Source of the DNA: Nageia nagi
Taxonomy: Eukaryota > Pinophyta
Direction of reading: 5' to 3'
DNA: 64,000 bases
Assembly: GCA_050084985.1 (NCBI GenBank)
Contig: JBITNC010000002.1
Location: 13,888,001-13,952,000 of the forward strand
Each line of letters opens with the position of its first letter. The first letter of the stretch is position 1. A model generated the notes under the pieces. The model did no database searches. It saw only the letters and a program-made list of their open reading frames with translations, and was not told the DNA's origin. Positions 24,107-35,879 of the stretch are shown one piece after another. The translations under genes were made by a program, and so were the position numbers.

Positions 24107-24893
24107 AAATAAGATAAGATAATTAAATATATTTACAACACTTTTTGTATTCTTTTATACAACCAACAATAATTAACCAAAGGCAACAATACATGAAAAC
24201 CCAAGTTATGTTCCTAAATCTAAAAATTAGTCTAGATTCCCAATGAACTAGTGCAAAATCTAAATAAAACACTTGCACTTAAGAATTTTTCACATCAAGA
24301 ATATCATAAAAATACCAAAAATAATATAAAATAATTAAAAAACCCTAAAAACTAGAAAGTGTATCAAAGATAAAATGAAAACAAGTTTTTCACTTGTTCT
24401 AAGCCAAGGGATTTGAAAAAACCTAAAACTCTTGAGTAACTCTAAATTTGGAAAATAACCCCTCCTTTAACAAAGAAAAGAAGGATGAGTTTGGATATGA
24501 TTAAAATGACTGGATGAACTTTTGCACAAGATCATCAAGTAACCCAAATGCTAGGATAAAAGAAAAATGATTTAAGGGTTGGATTTATAAGGGAGCTTCT
24601 TTATCACATGCTAGCTATGGCATATGCCTAACGGCTAAGAATTCATTTGTATCTAGCCAACACAACATAATGGTATAGTGATAACTACCTAAGTTACTCC
24701 TTGCACTATAATCCCGATTACTTTCAAAATGTATCAAATGTAAAAGAATAAAAAATGGATTTATTCATAATCCAATCATTCAAATTAAGCTTATTCATAT
24801 AGGATAAGTTAATTCAAAGTCTTAACCTAATGTCAAGAACACAATTCCAAAACTTGATTGTACCCCCTCTCAAATAGGCTTGGTTTTTTGAAA
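24103..24893. other. Non-coding 3' end of element A
   Basis: No coding potential. A degraded polypurine tract may lie just before the LTR: elements D and F have AAAGAGGGGCAAAA and AAAAAGGGGTAAAA at this place, whereas here only a mutated version (tcaaataggcttgg, around 24868) is visible. Confidence 0.4.
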
Positions 24894-25777
24894 TAATCCC
24901 CCTAAAAATGATTCTTCTTTTGATAAATGAAAGAAGGGAATAAAAATTTTAAGCAAATAATAAAGTTTGTTGAAACTTTATAATCACTAACAATGCAAGA
25001 TAGTCATTGATGACTAGATCCAATCACCAATTTCTGACACACAATCACTGGTAATCATGCAAATAGAAAAATCAAAGAAAAATGGAAAAATCTAGGCACC
25101 CAAGGAAATAAGCTAGCAGATCTTGGATTATGCATCCTTAATCCTATGCCCTCTTTACATGGATAAACCCTATGACAAGGTTGGGTGAGCTTTTTTATCC
25201 AATCCTTACCTCTAAAATAGCAACTTTGGTCACCCCAAAAATCTATAAATTAAACCTTCTCCTAAGAAGAAAGGGATCCAAGTTTTATGTAATGATACTC
25301 TTCTAATATACATTTAGACTTGTAGTGAGTAATTGCATTACATTTTTTCCATGCTTTCATACTTGTATTACATTATAATTTCATGCATTTTTAACCTTGT
25401 AAGAAGATGTGTTTGATATGTTTCTTGTTTGCATGTGTGCAGGATTTGCAAGTGCATGGTAGCTAGTTTGAATAGAAGAAAGCTAAAGAACTACTAAGCA
25501 ACCAAAGATCATCACCAACATTTTCTTGCAACTTTTTGCGACACTATTGAAGGCTTGTAGACATTGATATGCTCATTCAGAGGATGACCTAGGGAGCTTT
25601 CCATTCACAAATAAAAAGCCCTTACTGTACAAGGCATAATTATATATCACAAATCAACATGATATTTGTCATTGTAAACAAATTATTGAGGTCTATTCAA
25701 AATTCAATAAAATAATTATTGTTGGTTGTAACATGGTTTGTTCAATTTTTTGATAGGGTTATTTTTTGGGTAGTACA
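24894..25777 (+). repeat. 3' LTR of element A
   Basis: Full-length partner of 7191-8045, ending GGGTAGTACA. The first bases are degraded (TAATCCCCCTAAAAATG). The two LTRs share long blocks (for example the region around 25330-25500) but differ by many substitutions and several indels. It is followed directly by AATAT. Confidence 0.9.
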
Positions 25778-26135
25778 AATATAGGAATCCATATGATCCC
25801 TTCATAAAAGTTATTATGTAGAGTTTGTTAACTATTAATAAGTATGTTGAATTATTATCATTAAAACTTAGGAAGTTTGTGTATGTGTATTCCATCCCCT
25901 TTTCCAATAGGTAATATACTTGAGGTTCATTATTAGAGATGATCATTTTCTAATTCTTGATATTAATAACCCCTTTATTGTTGATGAACCATTCAAGATC
26001 TAATAATATGGTATATGATATGTTATAATTGATCATATCAATTACAACAAAGTCCATCTTTGACTCAATCCCCATAGAGGATATTGAGATATATTTCAAG
26101 ATTCCACTAGGTTTGATTAATGTTCCATCTGCCAT
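25716..26135 (-). pseudogene. Gypsy aspartic protease of element E, partial
   Basis: The minus strand reads MADGTLIKPSGILKYISIS, then FVVIDMINYNISYTILLDLEWFINNKGVI. This matches the second half of the gypsy protease: ADGT...P.G, VDF.V.DM, and the ILLGRPWL motif, here ILLDLEWF. The DSG-type active-site half upstream is not recognised. The genuine element E sequence runs from 26135 to 25783; the bases below 25778 are the target duplication and LTR of element A, so the frame running on to 25716 reads into A. It continues at 7185 in the original element. Confidence 0.75.
25778..25782. repeat. Right target-site duplication of element A (AATAT)
   Basis: Matches 7186-7190 and lies directly after the 3' LTR end TAGTACA. 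Confidence 0.85.
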
Positions 26136-26378
26136 TGCAAAACTTTGTGTGGGCAGTTGTAATGGGGAATCCTAGTTTTTTCTAAGTACTCATCAACATA
26201 ATGTGAATGTCAACTCTTATATTGAACATAGCATTCTTTGAGAGGCTTCACTTGATCTTAGCATGAATCAAAATCGATCTTCATTTCCATGTTTCATCAA
26301 TCTTTTTGATGCATAACTTCTTAGGTTCTTTTTTGGATTAATTCTAATAAGTAGAAAGTTATTTTAGTGTTATTATAT

Positions 26379-27338
26379 AAGTGCAAGAATATGAGTCCCA
26401 CTTTTAGTCAAAACATAGAAGTATTTTCTCTAATTTTTATGTTTGGTCATACTTGATCTCAAAATTTTAAGAACCTAGAGCTCAAATCTTGAAAAAGGTC
26501 ACTTGGATAAAAATGTAGTTCTGGAAGCCTAGTTTTCAAATATGTCATTTATTCTAATACCTAGATGAAATAAATTAATATCTAATAAGCATGTTTAAAA
26601 TCTACTATTTAAAAAATATAGTTTCTAGAACATATGCCATCATGTCTGGTAAACATAATTGGACCTAAATTTAAAAAAATTAAATCATTTTGAGTAAATA
26701 TATCTAATAAATTGTGGATGATAGTGTTTTGTAATTTTTTCATGAATATTTTATTTTTTACTAATATTTTATTAGCCCTATTTATCATTTCAAAAAGTGC
26801 CAGTATCTGACAAGTATAATTTAACCTAAACTTATCATTTTTAATTTGTATTTTTTTTAACTTATGAAGAATTGTATGTAGATTGTTCACATATATTTTT
26901 TCCATAATTTGAAAAAAATAAATAGTTATTAAATAAATACAAAACCCATAGTTTAAAAAATACAGTTTCAGGACCATACCTCATTGTGTCAAGCAAGCAT
27001 AATTGGACATAAATTAAAATATTTTTTAAATCCTTTTGGGTGAAGATAACTAAGATGCTAAATATTTTGGATTATATTTTTTGTAATTATTTCATGAATA
27101 TTTTATATTCTATTCATCCTAATTATCATTTTGAAAAGTACTCGTGTCCAAAAAGCATAATTTGACCTAAACTTATCACTTTTAATTTAATTTTTTTAAC
27201 TTGTGGAGAATTGTATGCAAATTGTGCAGATATATTATTTTTTTACAATTCCAAAAAAATAAAAAAAGTTATAAAATAAATACAAAAAATAGCAGTACCT
27301 ATGACTTCCTCCAAAGTGGGACTCATCTTCTTGAACTT
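26379..27338. mobile_element. Inverted-repeat element with internal tandem duplication
   Basis: The left end (26379-26404) and the reverse complement of the right end (27313-27338) agree at 24 of 26 bases, with a perfect core ATGAGTCCCAC. The interior is very AT-rich and is built largely of two copies of a roughly 344-bp unit (26608 and 26952 onwards; the phrases tttaaaaaata, cataattggac and tttgacctaaacttatc recur). It separates the gag and protease of element E. No transposase is present and no clear target duplication was found, so it could be a non-autonomous DNA element or an old palindromic rearrangement. Confidence 0.5.
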
Positions 27339-27879
27339 ACCTGATTATTAAATTCTCCCTTTTTATTAGTTATATGAATTCTTTTAATGTCTAAATATTG
27401 GCAGTTGTAAGCTCATTGATGAATTCCTAGGATTTATGGTCATTATGTTCATTCTTCATCAATGCTAAAGCCATCTTTTCTATTCTTCATTGTTCATCAA
27501 GGTTTGGATATTGACTCTCTAGAGGTAACTCTTTGATTATGGGTTCATAAAATCCCACCTTTTTAATGGTTGAGATAATTATAATATTGGCATTATGTGA
27601 ACCTTTTGAAACTTTTGCAAAGTGATTGATACATAATTTACTTCCCCTTATCTCTAGAGACTTGTTTCAATGATTATGCAATGTGTGCCACTTAATTAGT
27701 TGTGGCTAATATTAATATTCTTAGAGTATGGATGTTTGGTGGAGGTGGATGTAGGTTGGATGTTTCTTCCTTAGCTTTTATTTTATCCCATACACTGATA
27801 AACATTTTAGGGTAGTCATCATATTAATGATCATTATATTGGTGGTAGTAATGATATTTTAGGTTTGATCATGGTTGGG

Positions 27880-29050
27880 TACATTTGAACTTTTGATAAT
27901 ATGGGTCACCATAGTTGTAACATACTCCATGATTTCCTTTTCCTCTTACATAGTTATTGTATCCACCTCAGTAACCTCCACCTATACCTCTTTCATTCCT
28001 TTGATTATACCCTCTATTCTTTGATTCAAGTGGCACTTGTGTGATGAATATCATAGGAAAGTAGGTGATACCAACTTCACCTATGAATGGACAAGGTTCA
28101 TGCCTATTATATTTAAGTGGTTAATTTTATATGGTATAAGCTTTAGGATGCCTTCTAAGGTCCCTTTCAATATCATCAAGGAACTCCTTACTCCTTCACT
28201 AGTCAATCCAATGATTTTCAAATCTACATGTTCTACAATTGGATCTAGGCATGTTGAGATTACCTTTTGATGTACTCTTTCTATCAGACAATCCTAAGTG
28301 GAATATGTCTCTATAGTTCTATAGTTTTCATAATATTATACTCTTTATCTTTTAAAATTAGGACATTTTATAGTGATGTGGCCTTCCCTAATACATAACT
28401 AACACTAGATTTCCTTCCATAACAAAATTGTTGTTCAATTTATATCTAAGTTGTTTAATTATTTGGCCAACATATCAATCTTTTATTTGGTATCTTTATT
28501 AATTTTATCTAATCCCTCTAATTTCTAAGGTTGAGATTCAATTTCAATAGTAGCTTTTAGTGCCTCAATATAAATAGGGGATTTTACTCGATAGCTCTTC
28601 TTATATTTGGTCTTAATATAGTGATAAACTATTCAATGTTTTATTCTTCTATCATGGATTCCTAGAGTATTCTTTAGATATCCTTGAATCTTCTATTGAA
28701 TTCTTGTATGCTTTCTCTAGGTAATTGAAGTAGTTCCCTCATCTTGTTGACTCTTTCCATTTCGACTTCGTGAAAATGGTATTCAATTTTAAATGTATTC
28801 TTAATTATTTTCTAGATCCTTATTGTCTAGTTCAAAATTATTTTCTTATATTTCATTAGCCATTATAAAACTTCATTTGTCAAAGTACTGATGAACTTAA
28901 TAATTTTTATTTTATCACTAATATTAATGCTTTTAGACCATTTGTTTTCTAATATGAATAAATATTCTTTAACATCCTAGGTATCCTTTTGAAAATTAGT
29001 GAGTTTAAATGGAAATATAATAATATGCCATTTAATGACAACCATTCTCT
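27880..29050 (-). pseudogene. Gag core and zinc knuckle of element E, decayed
   Basis: On the minus strand the gag core runs from about 29030: KEYLFILENKWSKS, INISDKIKIIKFISTLT, FHEVEMERVNKMRELLQLP, RESIQEFNRRFKDI, a typical retrotransposon gag pattern ending in L.LPRESI.EF. Near 28000-27890 a Gly/Arg-rich stretch (ERGIGGGY*GGYNNYVRGK) is followed by GVCYNYGDPYYQKFKC, a CCHC knuckle whose second Cys is Tyr and whose His is also lost. Frameshifts and stops are frequent. Confidence 0.75.
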
Positions 29051-31330
29051 ATCATTAAAAATTAGCTTGAGGTGGTTGTTGGTTGTTCAAATGATGTGGT
29101 GGTATTTCTATTTATTAGTATTATCAATTTCCTTCTTTGGTATGTTTATCTGAATGTCAAAGTACTACTCTCTAAAAACTTCAAATATATATTTGAAATG
29201 AGAATCATCACAAGTGTCAATCTCAGTGGGAGATTCTTTACTTGGTTGGGTACTAGGTTGTGGAATGTTCATGGAGATCTTATGTCACTTTTGTAGTATA
29301 TTTTTTATATTATTAAACTACAAGAGGGGTGGGGAGAGTTCACAAATATATGGAGGACTCCATAGTCATTTTTATTGATTCATAAATATCATATCTTACT
29401 AGGCATTCATCTATAGGTGGGGATTTAGAGATTCTATTTTTCATCCTTCTAATGATTCAATAATATTAATCTCTACTTGTTGAGTTCCTTCTTATCATTC
29501 AATTTTGGACTATCTTTAGTTCCTTCACTTCCTATTTCATATGGTTCTTGAGTTCCTTGATCATTTTTTGGTCAATTTAAAGGTTTACTTGATTTAATCC
29601 TATTCCTATTGATGATGTATTTTTCATATCGTTATTCATTTTCTCCTTATTAGTAAATTCCTTTTCTACATCAAGTATTTATTTAGTTTCCTCTATATCT
29701 CCTTCCTCTCTAGTCCCTTGTCCTATCCCTACTCCTACTACTAACTTAAATATTTTCTTTTTTTGCTGCTTATATCAACAATGTGGTACTTCGATTTATT
29801 ATGTGATTACTATTCTCTCAATTTCGTGGGGTCTAACTTTACTTCAAATGTTATCAAGAGACTTCTACATTACTGCTTCTACATATAGATCCTCCATTTC
29901 CTTTGATTAACTCTTAAATATAATATCAATTAGTTGATCACTTTCTTGGAATGCCTTTGTAATACTTATCTCATTAGAATTTACCCTTTGTAGAATTCCT
30001 TTTAGCACATCATGGACCTCTTCTTCTCTCTCACTTTTCTTTTTCTTATCACTCAACCTTGACCAATCTCTATCTTAGTAAATCATCAAAGGTATAGGAT
30101 TACTCTCAAGCATAGTAAAGGGCATTTCACTAAGGGTTCTACCTACTTTATTTTCTTTTACTCATATCTCCAATTCTAACACCTAAATATTAATTTTCAA
30201 CCAAATCTACCTCATATTGAGTGCTTTCCTCTCTTTCTTCTATGTGTAATGTACTTTTGATCAAAGTCCTGATGGTCATGATCATGGTCTATAGTGGTTT
30301 ATTTTTTGAATCTACAAATGGTCCAAATAAATACTTAGTGCTTTTCTCAAATTTTTTTCTTTGAATCTGTGAGTGTTCCCTTCCTCTTTTTCTTCTTGGT
30401 CCTGACTTAGTATTTCTTTGGTATTTCCCATTTTGTTGACCCCTTCCTTTCTTGATAAATCTTTGGTATTTCCCATTTTGTTGACCCCTTCCTTTCTTGA
30501 TAAATCATTTCTCTCCCCATTGGTAACTCCCAAATAAATTATTCCATCATTTTCAATATCCCTTACTCTATCAATGGTTCTTACTCGACCTCTTCATTAT
30601 CTCTAACCAAACATTGTCTCTTTCTTGTAGTTATTGTTATCATGTCTTCCCTCTTCCTATCATCTCTTCTTACTATATTTTCATATATTGTTTTCATATT
30701 CTATTCTATTATGATTCATCCCTCCCTATAATTGAACTACTTTTATTGGCTAGTTCATGAATCATCGTACCCTTTCATCCCAATCTATTATAACATCCTT
30801 TGCTTGATTCTTAATTAATAAATTTCTATTCTCTATGGATCTCTACCATCACCCCCTTGGTGATCCCCCCTTTTAGATATAGGAGAGAGCATCAAGGGTT
30901 GCTCCCTAGTCAATCAAATATTATTTACACAACTAAGCTAAATTCTCTAAGAAACATTTTTGTGTTCTTCTAAAGAATATATCCTTTCTTGCATCCCAAG
31001 ATGCCCAATCATGTATAGAAAACTTAGTATTGTAGGTATCTAATGTGTTCTATACCTAGTCATCAACCTTTTTAGCCCATGCTTGTTTAGATATTATCAA
31101 ACAAATTAGCTTATATTTAGATCAATTTATCTTTGGTATTTTGAATTTGGTAGATAATTTGGATTTCCTAGTTACCCAATGATAGAAAAGATGTAGTAAC
31201 TCTACTAAGAAATATTCATAGCTTCCATCCCCAGATATGATTTCTTTTGTTTTATCTTTATTAAATCATGTTTTATGTCCCAACCAATCCTCAAATTCAC
31301 CAATTTATCGGTAAAATAAAGGTTTAATAG
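29051..31330 (-). pseudogene. Long N-terminal gag-like region of element E
   Basis: The minus strand stays coding-like through many stops, for instance TYNTKFSIHDWASWDARKDIFF near 31010, WDERVR near 30770, and the Lys/Glu-rich repeat at 30533-30416. No domain is recognised. It is contiguous in direction with the gag core below 29050, so it is most simply a long N-terminal extension or an upstream ORF of the same element. Confidence 0.45.
30416..30505. repeat. 45-bp tandem duplication, in frame
   Basis: The unit beginning ctttggtatttcccatttt occurs at 30416 and again at 30461 with essentially no differences. On the minus strand it encodes DLSRKEGVNKMGNTK twice, keeping frame. Confidence 0.92.
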
Positions 31331-31924
31331 ATCTTCCTATCAGATGAAAAGGTATTTGTTGGGATGCTCCTTTCAATATTCCATGGAAATTCTACTTCTC
31401 TATTTGTAAGTGTCCCAATAATGAAACTATTGATTAGTGTTTTGTGATTTTACTTACACCAATCACTAGGGTTCTTACCTATAAATGAGAAGAGAAGTTC
31501 TAATTAAAAAATAATAATTATAATTGTTGAAATAACAATAATAGGTAATGAGTAACAAAATGAATTTAAACTAAGGGGGTGTTTATATCAATATGAGAAT
31601 TCAATATAAAAGTCATATGTTGATGATATATATATTTGATATAAGATTTTTTATGTTATTATCTTTCTTTTATTCAACTCTCACTCCTCACATATGGGGT
31701 CTTCTTCTTTCCTCTTTTCCTATTTATTTAGGGCTAAAAATAGGTCTCTTTGTGTTCAGAGAAGTGTGTCAATTCCATTCCACCTTAGTAATTTATAACA
31801 ATTTGTGATTCTTGGGTTATACAGTTATTATCTCCTTTGTGTTATCATTAAGCTAAAAATGTCATTAATTAATCAAGTCTTAGTTTTTTAATTCTCTCTT
31901 ACTAACATTGATCATGGTCTCTTT
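31331..31924. other. Unassigned AT-rich junction
   Basis: No coding potential I trust. It lies between the N-terminal region of element E and the PMD remnant of element F. It could hold the 5' LTR of E (a pyrimidine-rich stretch runs at 31660-31730), but no matching copy was found below 5700. Confidence 0.3.
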
Positions 31925-33259
31925 TAACTTGCATGTCCTCCACTTCATCATGCAGCTTGTCTACACCTCAAAATATATGGGTAGCCATATTTTCCCTTCT
32001 CAACACTAGATAAAATATCCTTATCCTAACCACCAACACCTATAGGATCTCATCCAACCTATATCTCATCCATATGAATATCCTACTCTACCTTCTCACC
32101 TTCCTTAGCTACCTCACCCATGTTAATAAAACCCTCTACCTATTAGTGCACTTAACACTCCTCATTCTCTCCTAAATGCATGGCCCACTATATTTTGTAC
32201 TCCTCATTTCAAGCTAAATCATCTCCCTAAAAAATATTTAACCTCTCCTTATTCAAAATTTCAAGCTCCACATATACACAAACCAATATTCCTTACTCCA
32301 TATCCTCTCTCTTATATCACTATGGTAAAGGTGGAACCTTATATGCCATATCAAACTAATGTATCATATGATCATATCGAAAGTACTTAAGGAACTCAGT
32401 TCATATCCTTCTCAACATATGATCTTATCAAACATTTGCAAGGTTATTCTCATCTTCTTCCTAGATAGGGTATATTAATTAAGGCCTCCACTAGATCTAC
32501 CCATCTAGTATACCTTTATAATATGAAAGGCCACACCTCAAATCATCATATAGTCTAATTGTAAAGTCCTCTTGCTATCATCTAATACCAAATAAATTAT
32601 TTAAAGTATTTATAAATTGTATGTTTGGTAATTATCAAGGCATTAGTGTAATGATATGCTTGTAAGCCTACACATGTAATGTGTTATTTATACTTAATTA
32701 TAAGTATATACTATATGTATGCTAGAATAACTCCCTATAGTACTACACCAACATTGTAGGTACTCATGCAAAGATAGTCTAATGCCCATTCATATCTATA
32801 ACTACTATAACCAGTGACCAAGGAAATCAACCTCCTCTAAAGTCAAGCAAGACATAGCAAAGAATGCATCTAATTAGATATATGTAATGATGTCTTCTAT
32901 CTTGATTTCACTCCCATAGTGAATTATAAGAGAATCCTATATAAATAATCCTATCAAAATCAATAATTATTGCATCTCATAACCATAAATATAAGCAATC
33001 TATATCCACCTTTGACTCATATTAATAAAATGATGAATGTTTTGATATTGCATAAGCAAATGGTAAAGTCGATAGATATCATTGATTGTGATCATCATCT
33101 CCCATGTTGAAAGATAAAAGGTCAACATATTTGAGTCCCAACACTCCAACAATACTACTAGAAGTGGAATGTCAAAGTGAATCTAGTGCATATATGATGT
33201 CACACCAAAATCCACTCTCAATAGAAATATATGATCCTCTATGATCAAGTCATCCATAA
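31925..33259 (-). pseudogene. Second antisense PMD protein, decayed (element F)
   Basis: On the minus strand, starting from the left edge of element C, the frame reads IEDHIFLLRVDFG, IPLLVVLLECWDSNMLTFYLS, then WEMMITINDIYRLYHLL. This aligns with the PMD hallmark of element A (IALLERWDSLTSTFHIF, DMIILMEEIHHLYHI). Further downstream the match decays, with an acidic tail near 32100-32000 (INMGEVAKEGEKVE). The N-terminal end continues beyond element C at 39282. The same gene structure in two separate elements shows that the antisense PMD is a regular part of these elements. Confidence 0.7.
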
Positions 33260-33262
33260 TGT
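33071..33262. repeat. Left copy of a 191-bp duplication flanking element C
   Basis: From gatagatatcattg to ccataatgt, this stretch recurs at 39090-39281 on the other side of element C in the same orientation. The two copies differ at about 4 positions. Both encode the same piece of the PMD gene on the minus strand. Confidence 0.95.
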
Positions 33263-33670
33263 CTGGATCCCACATCCTAACATTTTAGTGTTAGTATTAG
33301 TATTTTAATTAAATTATCAACCTATATTGTAAATCATAATAGTGTGATTGTAAGGGTAGGGCTCAATTTTGCATGACCATTATGGTTAGGGTTAGTATAT
33401 TATAAATTGGTAGAAGTGTGTGGAGAAAGGCATCTTGAACATTATTTTTCACTTTTGGAGTTGTAAGGAGGTAGCCCCCTTGAAGCAACCTATGATTCTA
33501 TTACTATTAAGTAAAATCTTATCCTTATCTGCTTATTGTTGTTATTTCATATTCTACTTATCAGTGCATGCTCTAGTATTTCCATTAGATTAGTTTCCAT
33601 TTTCCTATTCAAATCAATATTCATTTACATTTCTATAATATTTTCCTTTCATATTCATAGCATTATAACA
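33260..33670 (+). repeat. 5' LTR of element C
   Basis: 411 bp, from TGTCTGGATCCC to CATTATAACA. It matches 38693-39089 along its length. The start corresponds to TGTTAGGATCCC in the 3' copy. Confidence 0.93.
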
Positions 33671-33672
33671 TT

Positions 33673-33684
33673 TGGTATCAGAGC
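33673..33684 (+). other. Primer-binding site, initiator tRNA-Met type
   Basis: TGGTATCAGAGC lies 2 bases after the LTR. It is complementary to the 3' end of plant initiator tRNA-Met, the usual primer of chromoviruses and many copia elements. Confidence 0.95.
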
Positions 33685-34426
33685 TCTTTCTAGTGCCATT
33701 TTGCTATAGGAAAATGAAAAAAAAAAATTCTTAGAGGTTTAAGCTAGAAACCCTATACTGAGGGTTGTAAAATATCTAAGAGGATCTATCATTTTTGGCT
33801 AAGCACACTTGCCCATAAAGCTATATGTGAAGTGAGGTGCAAAAACTTTGCACCAATACCTAAGCCTCAGATAGAACCCTACATGGAATTGAACTCCATG
33901 TACTAAAAGGTATATCAAAGACTATCTAGGCTATAAATGAAAACTAGGTAGGAAGCTATATCAACCATCTATAAACTATAGTGCACCAGCAAGTGCCACT
34001 GAAAAGGTACTTATCACAAAAGCCATCTTTGCAGTCTCTTTCCTTGTGAAAGTTGGATAGGAAGGGTCTTTAAACAAGCCTATAGAGCAAATAATCTATA
34101 CCCTAGAATCATTCCTTCACATAAAAAACCTTGATTCAAGAGGTAGAATATATGACATGTAATTTTTTATAGCTACCAAAAATAGTAGTTCAAAGTAACA
34201 AAACCTTCAAAGCTAAATAACTAAAAATCTATATCATTTCAGCATTTATTAACAAAAGTAGATAGACTGATAGATGTTAAAAAGAGTCTGGGAGTTTGAC
34301 AATCATCATTAAGAGACCTAGCCCATTATGATCATCTTTTTGAGCTAATCATTTGGTATATTACACCCATACATTTTTTTGGGCACTTTCTAAAATAGCA
34401 GTTTCTGAAAATAGTAGTTTCTAGAA
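33685..34426 (+). other. Untranslated leader of element C
   Basis: No reading frame of note between the primer site and the gag start. Confidence 0.5.
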
Positions 34427-35230
34427 ATGGCACCTGAGATAAGATCCCAAAAAGTAGCACAAGTTGATCCTACCATGATGATATTTCATACTATGATCCA
34501 ACAAATGGCAAATACACTTATCAACATATTTAGGGCTAAAATTTTACAACTACAAACTGAATTGGATTTTTCCTAATTTGATGGAGATGATCCCACTGGT
34601 TGGATTTATAAGTCTAAATAGTATTTTATATTGAACCAAATTCTAGAAGAATTGAAGGTACACAAGGCAACTTTTCATTTGGATCATGAGGCTCTCCAAT
34701 GGCACCAATGGTACTCAAAAACTCATTTTACTTCTTCATGGGGTGAATTTACTCAATAGTTATTAATCTATTTTGGTCCTAGTGACTATAAAGATTTCAT
34801 AGGGGTATCGACCAAGTTATGTCAAACCATAATAGTCAAATAATACCAAAATCAATTTGAGAAACTAGCAAATCACACAAAGGGGTTGGATGATGCATTT
34901 TTCACAAGTTATTTTATCAATGGAATAAAGGAAGAAATTAAACTATAGGTCAAAATGTTTGATCCCAAAACTATGATGGATGATATTGCCTTGGCAAAGC
35001 TTGCTAAAGATAAAGCTAATGCCCATAAATGAAATGTAATACCCCCATTCACAAAAACACATAATAATTCCCATTCCTCTAATAACATAAGTACCCCACC
35101 ACCATATCACACAATACAAACTAAGAAGTTAATGTGGGAGGAAATGGAAGAGCATCGAAAGAAGGGTTTATGCTATAATTATGATGAGAAATTTATTCAT
35201 GGTCATCATTGTACTCAATAAAAGTTATAT
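34427..35230 (+). pseudogene. Gag with zinc knuckle, decayed (element C)
   Basis: The start M-A-P-E-I-R-S-Q at 34427 opens a frame with a typical retrotransposon gag core: FDGDDPTGWIYKSK*YF, LDHEALQWHQWYSKTH, WGEFTQ*LLIYFGPSDY, YQNQFEKLANHTKGLDD, SYFINGIKEEI. The knuckle near 35165-35215 reads GLCYNYDEKFIHGHHC; the second Cys is Tyr and the GH is kept. Stops are TAG, TAA and TGA. Confidence 0.88.
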
Positions 35231-35755
35231 TTTCTTGATGCTGATGCTCCTAGTGAGGAAGGATATGATAGTGTACTCAAAGAGGCTACAAAGGAAATTC
35301 CAAATAAGGAGGCCCTAGTTATCTCTTATAATGCATTAGCAAGAATTACTACCCTTCAAACTATGAAGGTTAAAGGGTTTTTTAAAAAGTGCACTCTCAT
35401 CATATTGTTGGATTCAGGAAGTACTCATAATTTCATTGATCCATGAGTAGCTAAAGTTGTTGATTATTACATTCATCCTACAAATAATTTTGAGGTTATG
35501 GTTAATAATGGAGGAAAAATAGCATGTAAAGGCATATGTCAAAATGTCAAATTGAGCATGGGCCACTATACTTTGAAAAGTGACATGTACACTTTACCAC
35601 TTGGGGGATATGATATAGTTTTGGGGGTGCAATGGTTGAGGACTTTGGGCATTATGCAATGGAATTTTGCAAAGATATGGATGACCTTCAAGATAGATAA
35701 ACAAGAACATACTCTTAGGGATTATAGGTTGGACCTTCACAAATTATGAGCTCCC
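35231..35755 (+). pseudogene. Aspartic protease, decayed (element C)
   Basis: The active-site motif LLDSGSTHNFID (Asp codon 35411-35413) is intact, followed by a TGA stop, then IACKGICQNVKLSMGHY and the MYTLPLGGYDIVLGVQWLRTL segment matching the usual PLGG.D.VLG..WL motif. Only a few changes break the domain. It lies between the knuckle and the polymerase, as in chromoviruses. Confidence 0.92.
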
Positions 35756-35879
35756 ATCGCATGGAAAAGATCCTAAAAAAAACTAGGAAGGGAATGCTAG
35801 CATAGTTCTACTCTTTAGCAATCATCAAATCTGAAGTCACAGAGCCTAAGGACTTGCAATCCATCTTGAGTAAGCATGC

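Larger units (their letters stand above)
7191..25777 (+). mobile_element. Element A: 18.6-kb Tat-lineage Ty3/gypsy retrotransposon
   Basis: A complete but inactive LTR retrotransposon. Its order is 5' LTR, primer-binding site, long leader, gag, protease, linker, reverse transcriptase, RNase H, a second archaeal-type RNase H, integrase, then more than 7 kb of sequence before the 3' LTR. The second RNase H is diagnostic of the Tat lineage, known for giant members such as Ogre. The 3' region holds a sense coding-like tail and an antisense PMD gene. The two LTRs are alignable over their whole length but differ at very roughly 10-15 percent of sites by eye, so the insertion is old. It sits inside minus-strand element E. 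All reading frames are broken, so it could move only with help from another copy. Confidence 0.92.
25783..31330 (-). mobile_element. Element E, 5' half (gag and protease), minus strand
   Basis: The upstream half of the minus-strand Ty3/gypsy element whose polymerase is at 5700-6225. Reading from high to low coordinates: a long N-terminal region, gag core, Gly/Arg-rich zinc-knuckle region and protease. An inverted-repeat element is inserted at 26379-27338. I could not identify its LTRs: neither the sequence above 31330 nor that below 5700 shows a matching pair. It is the oldest layer here, since A is inside it. Confidence 0.7.

Noticed and set aside
26609-26977. Minus-strand 122-codon reading frame
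   Set aside because: It lies in the AT-rich internal duplication of the inverted-repeat element and has only low-complexity composition.
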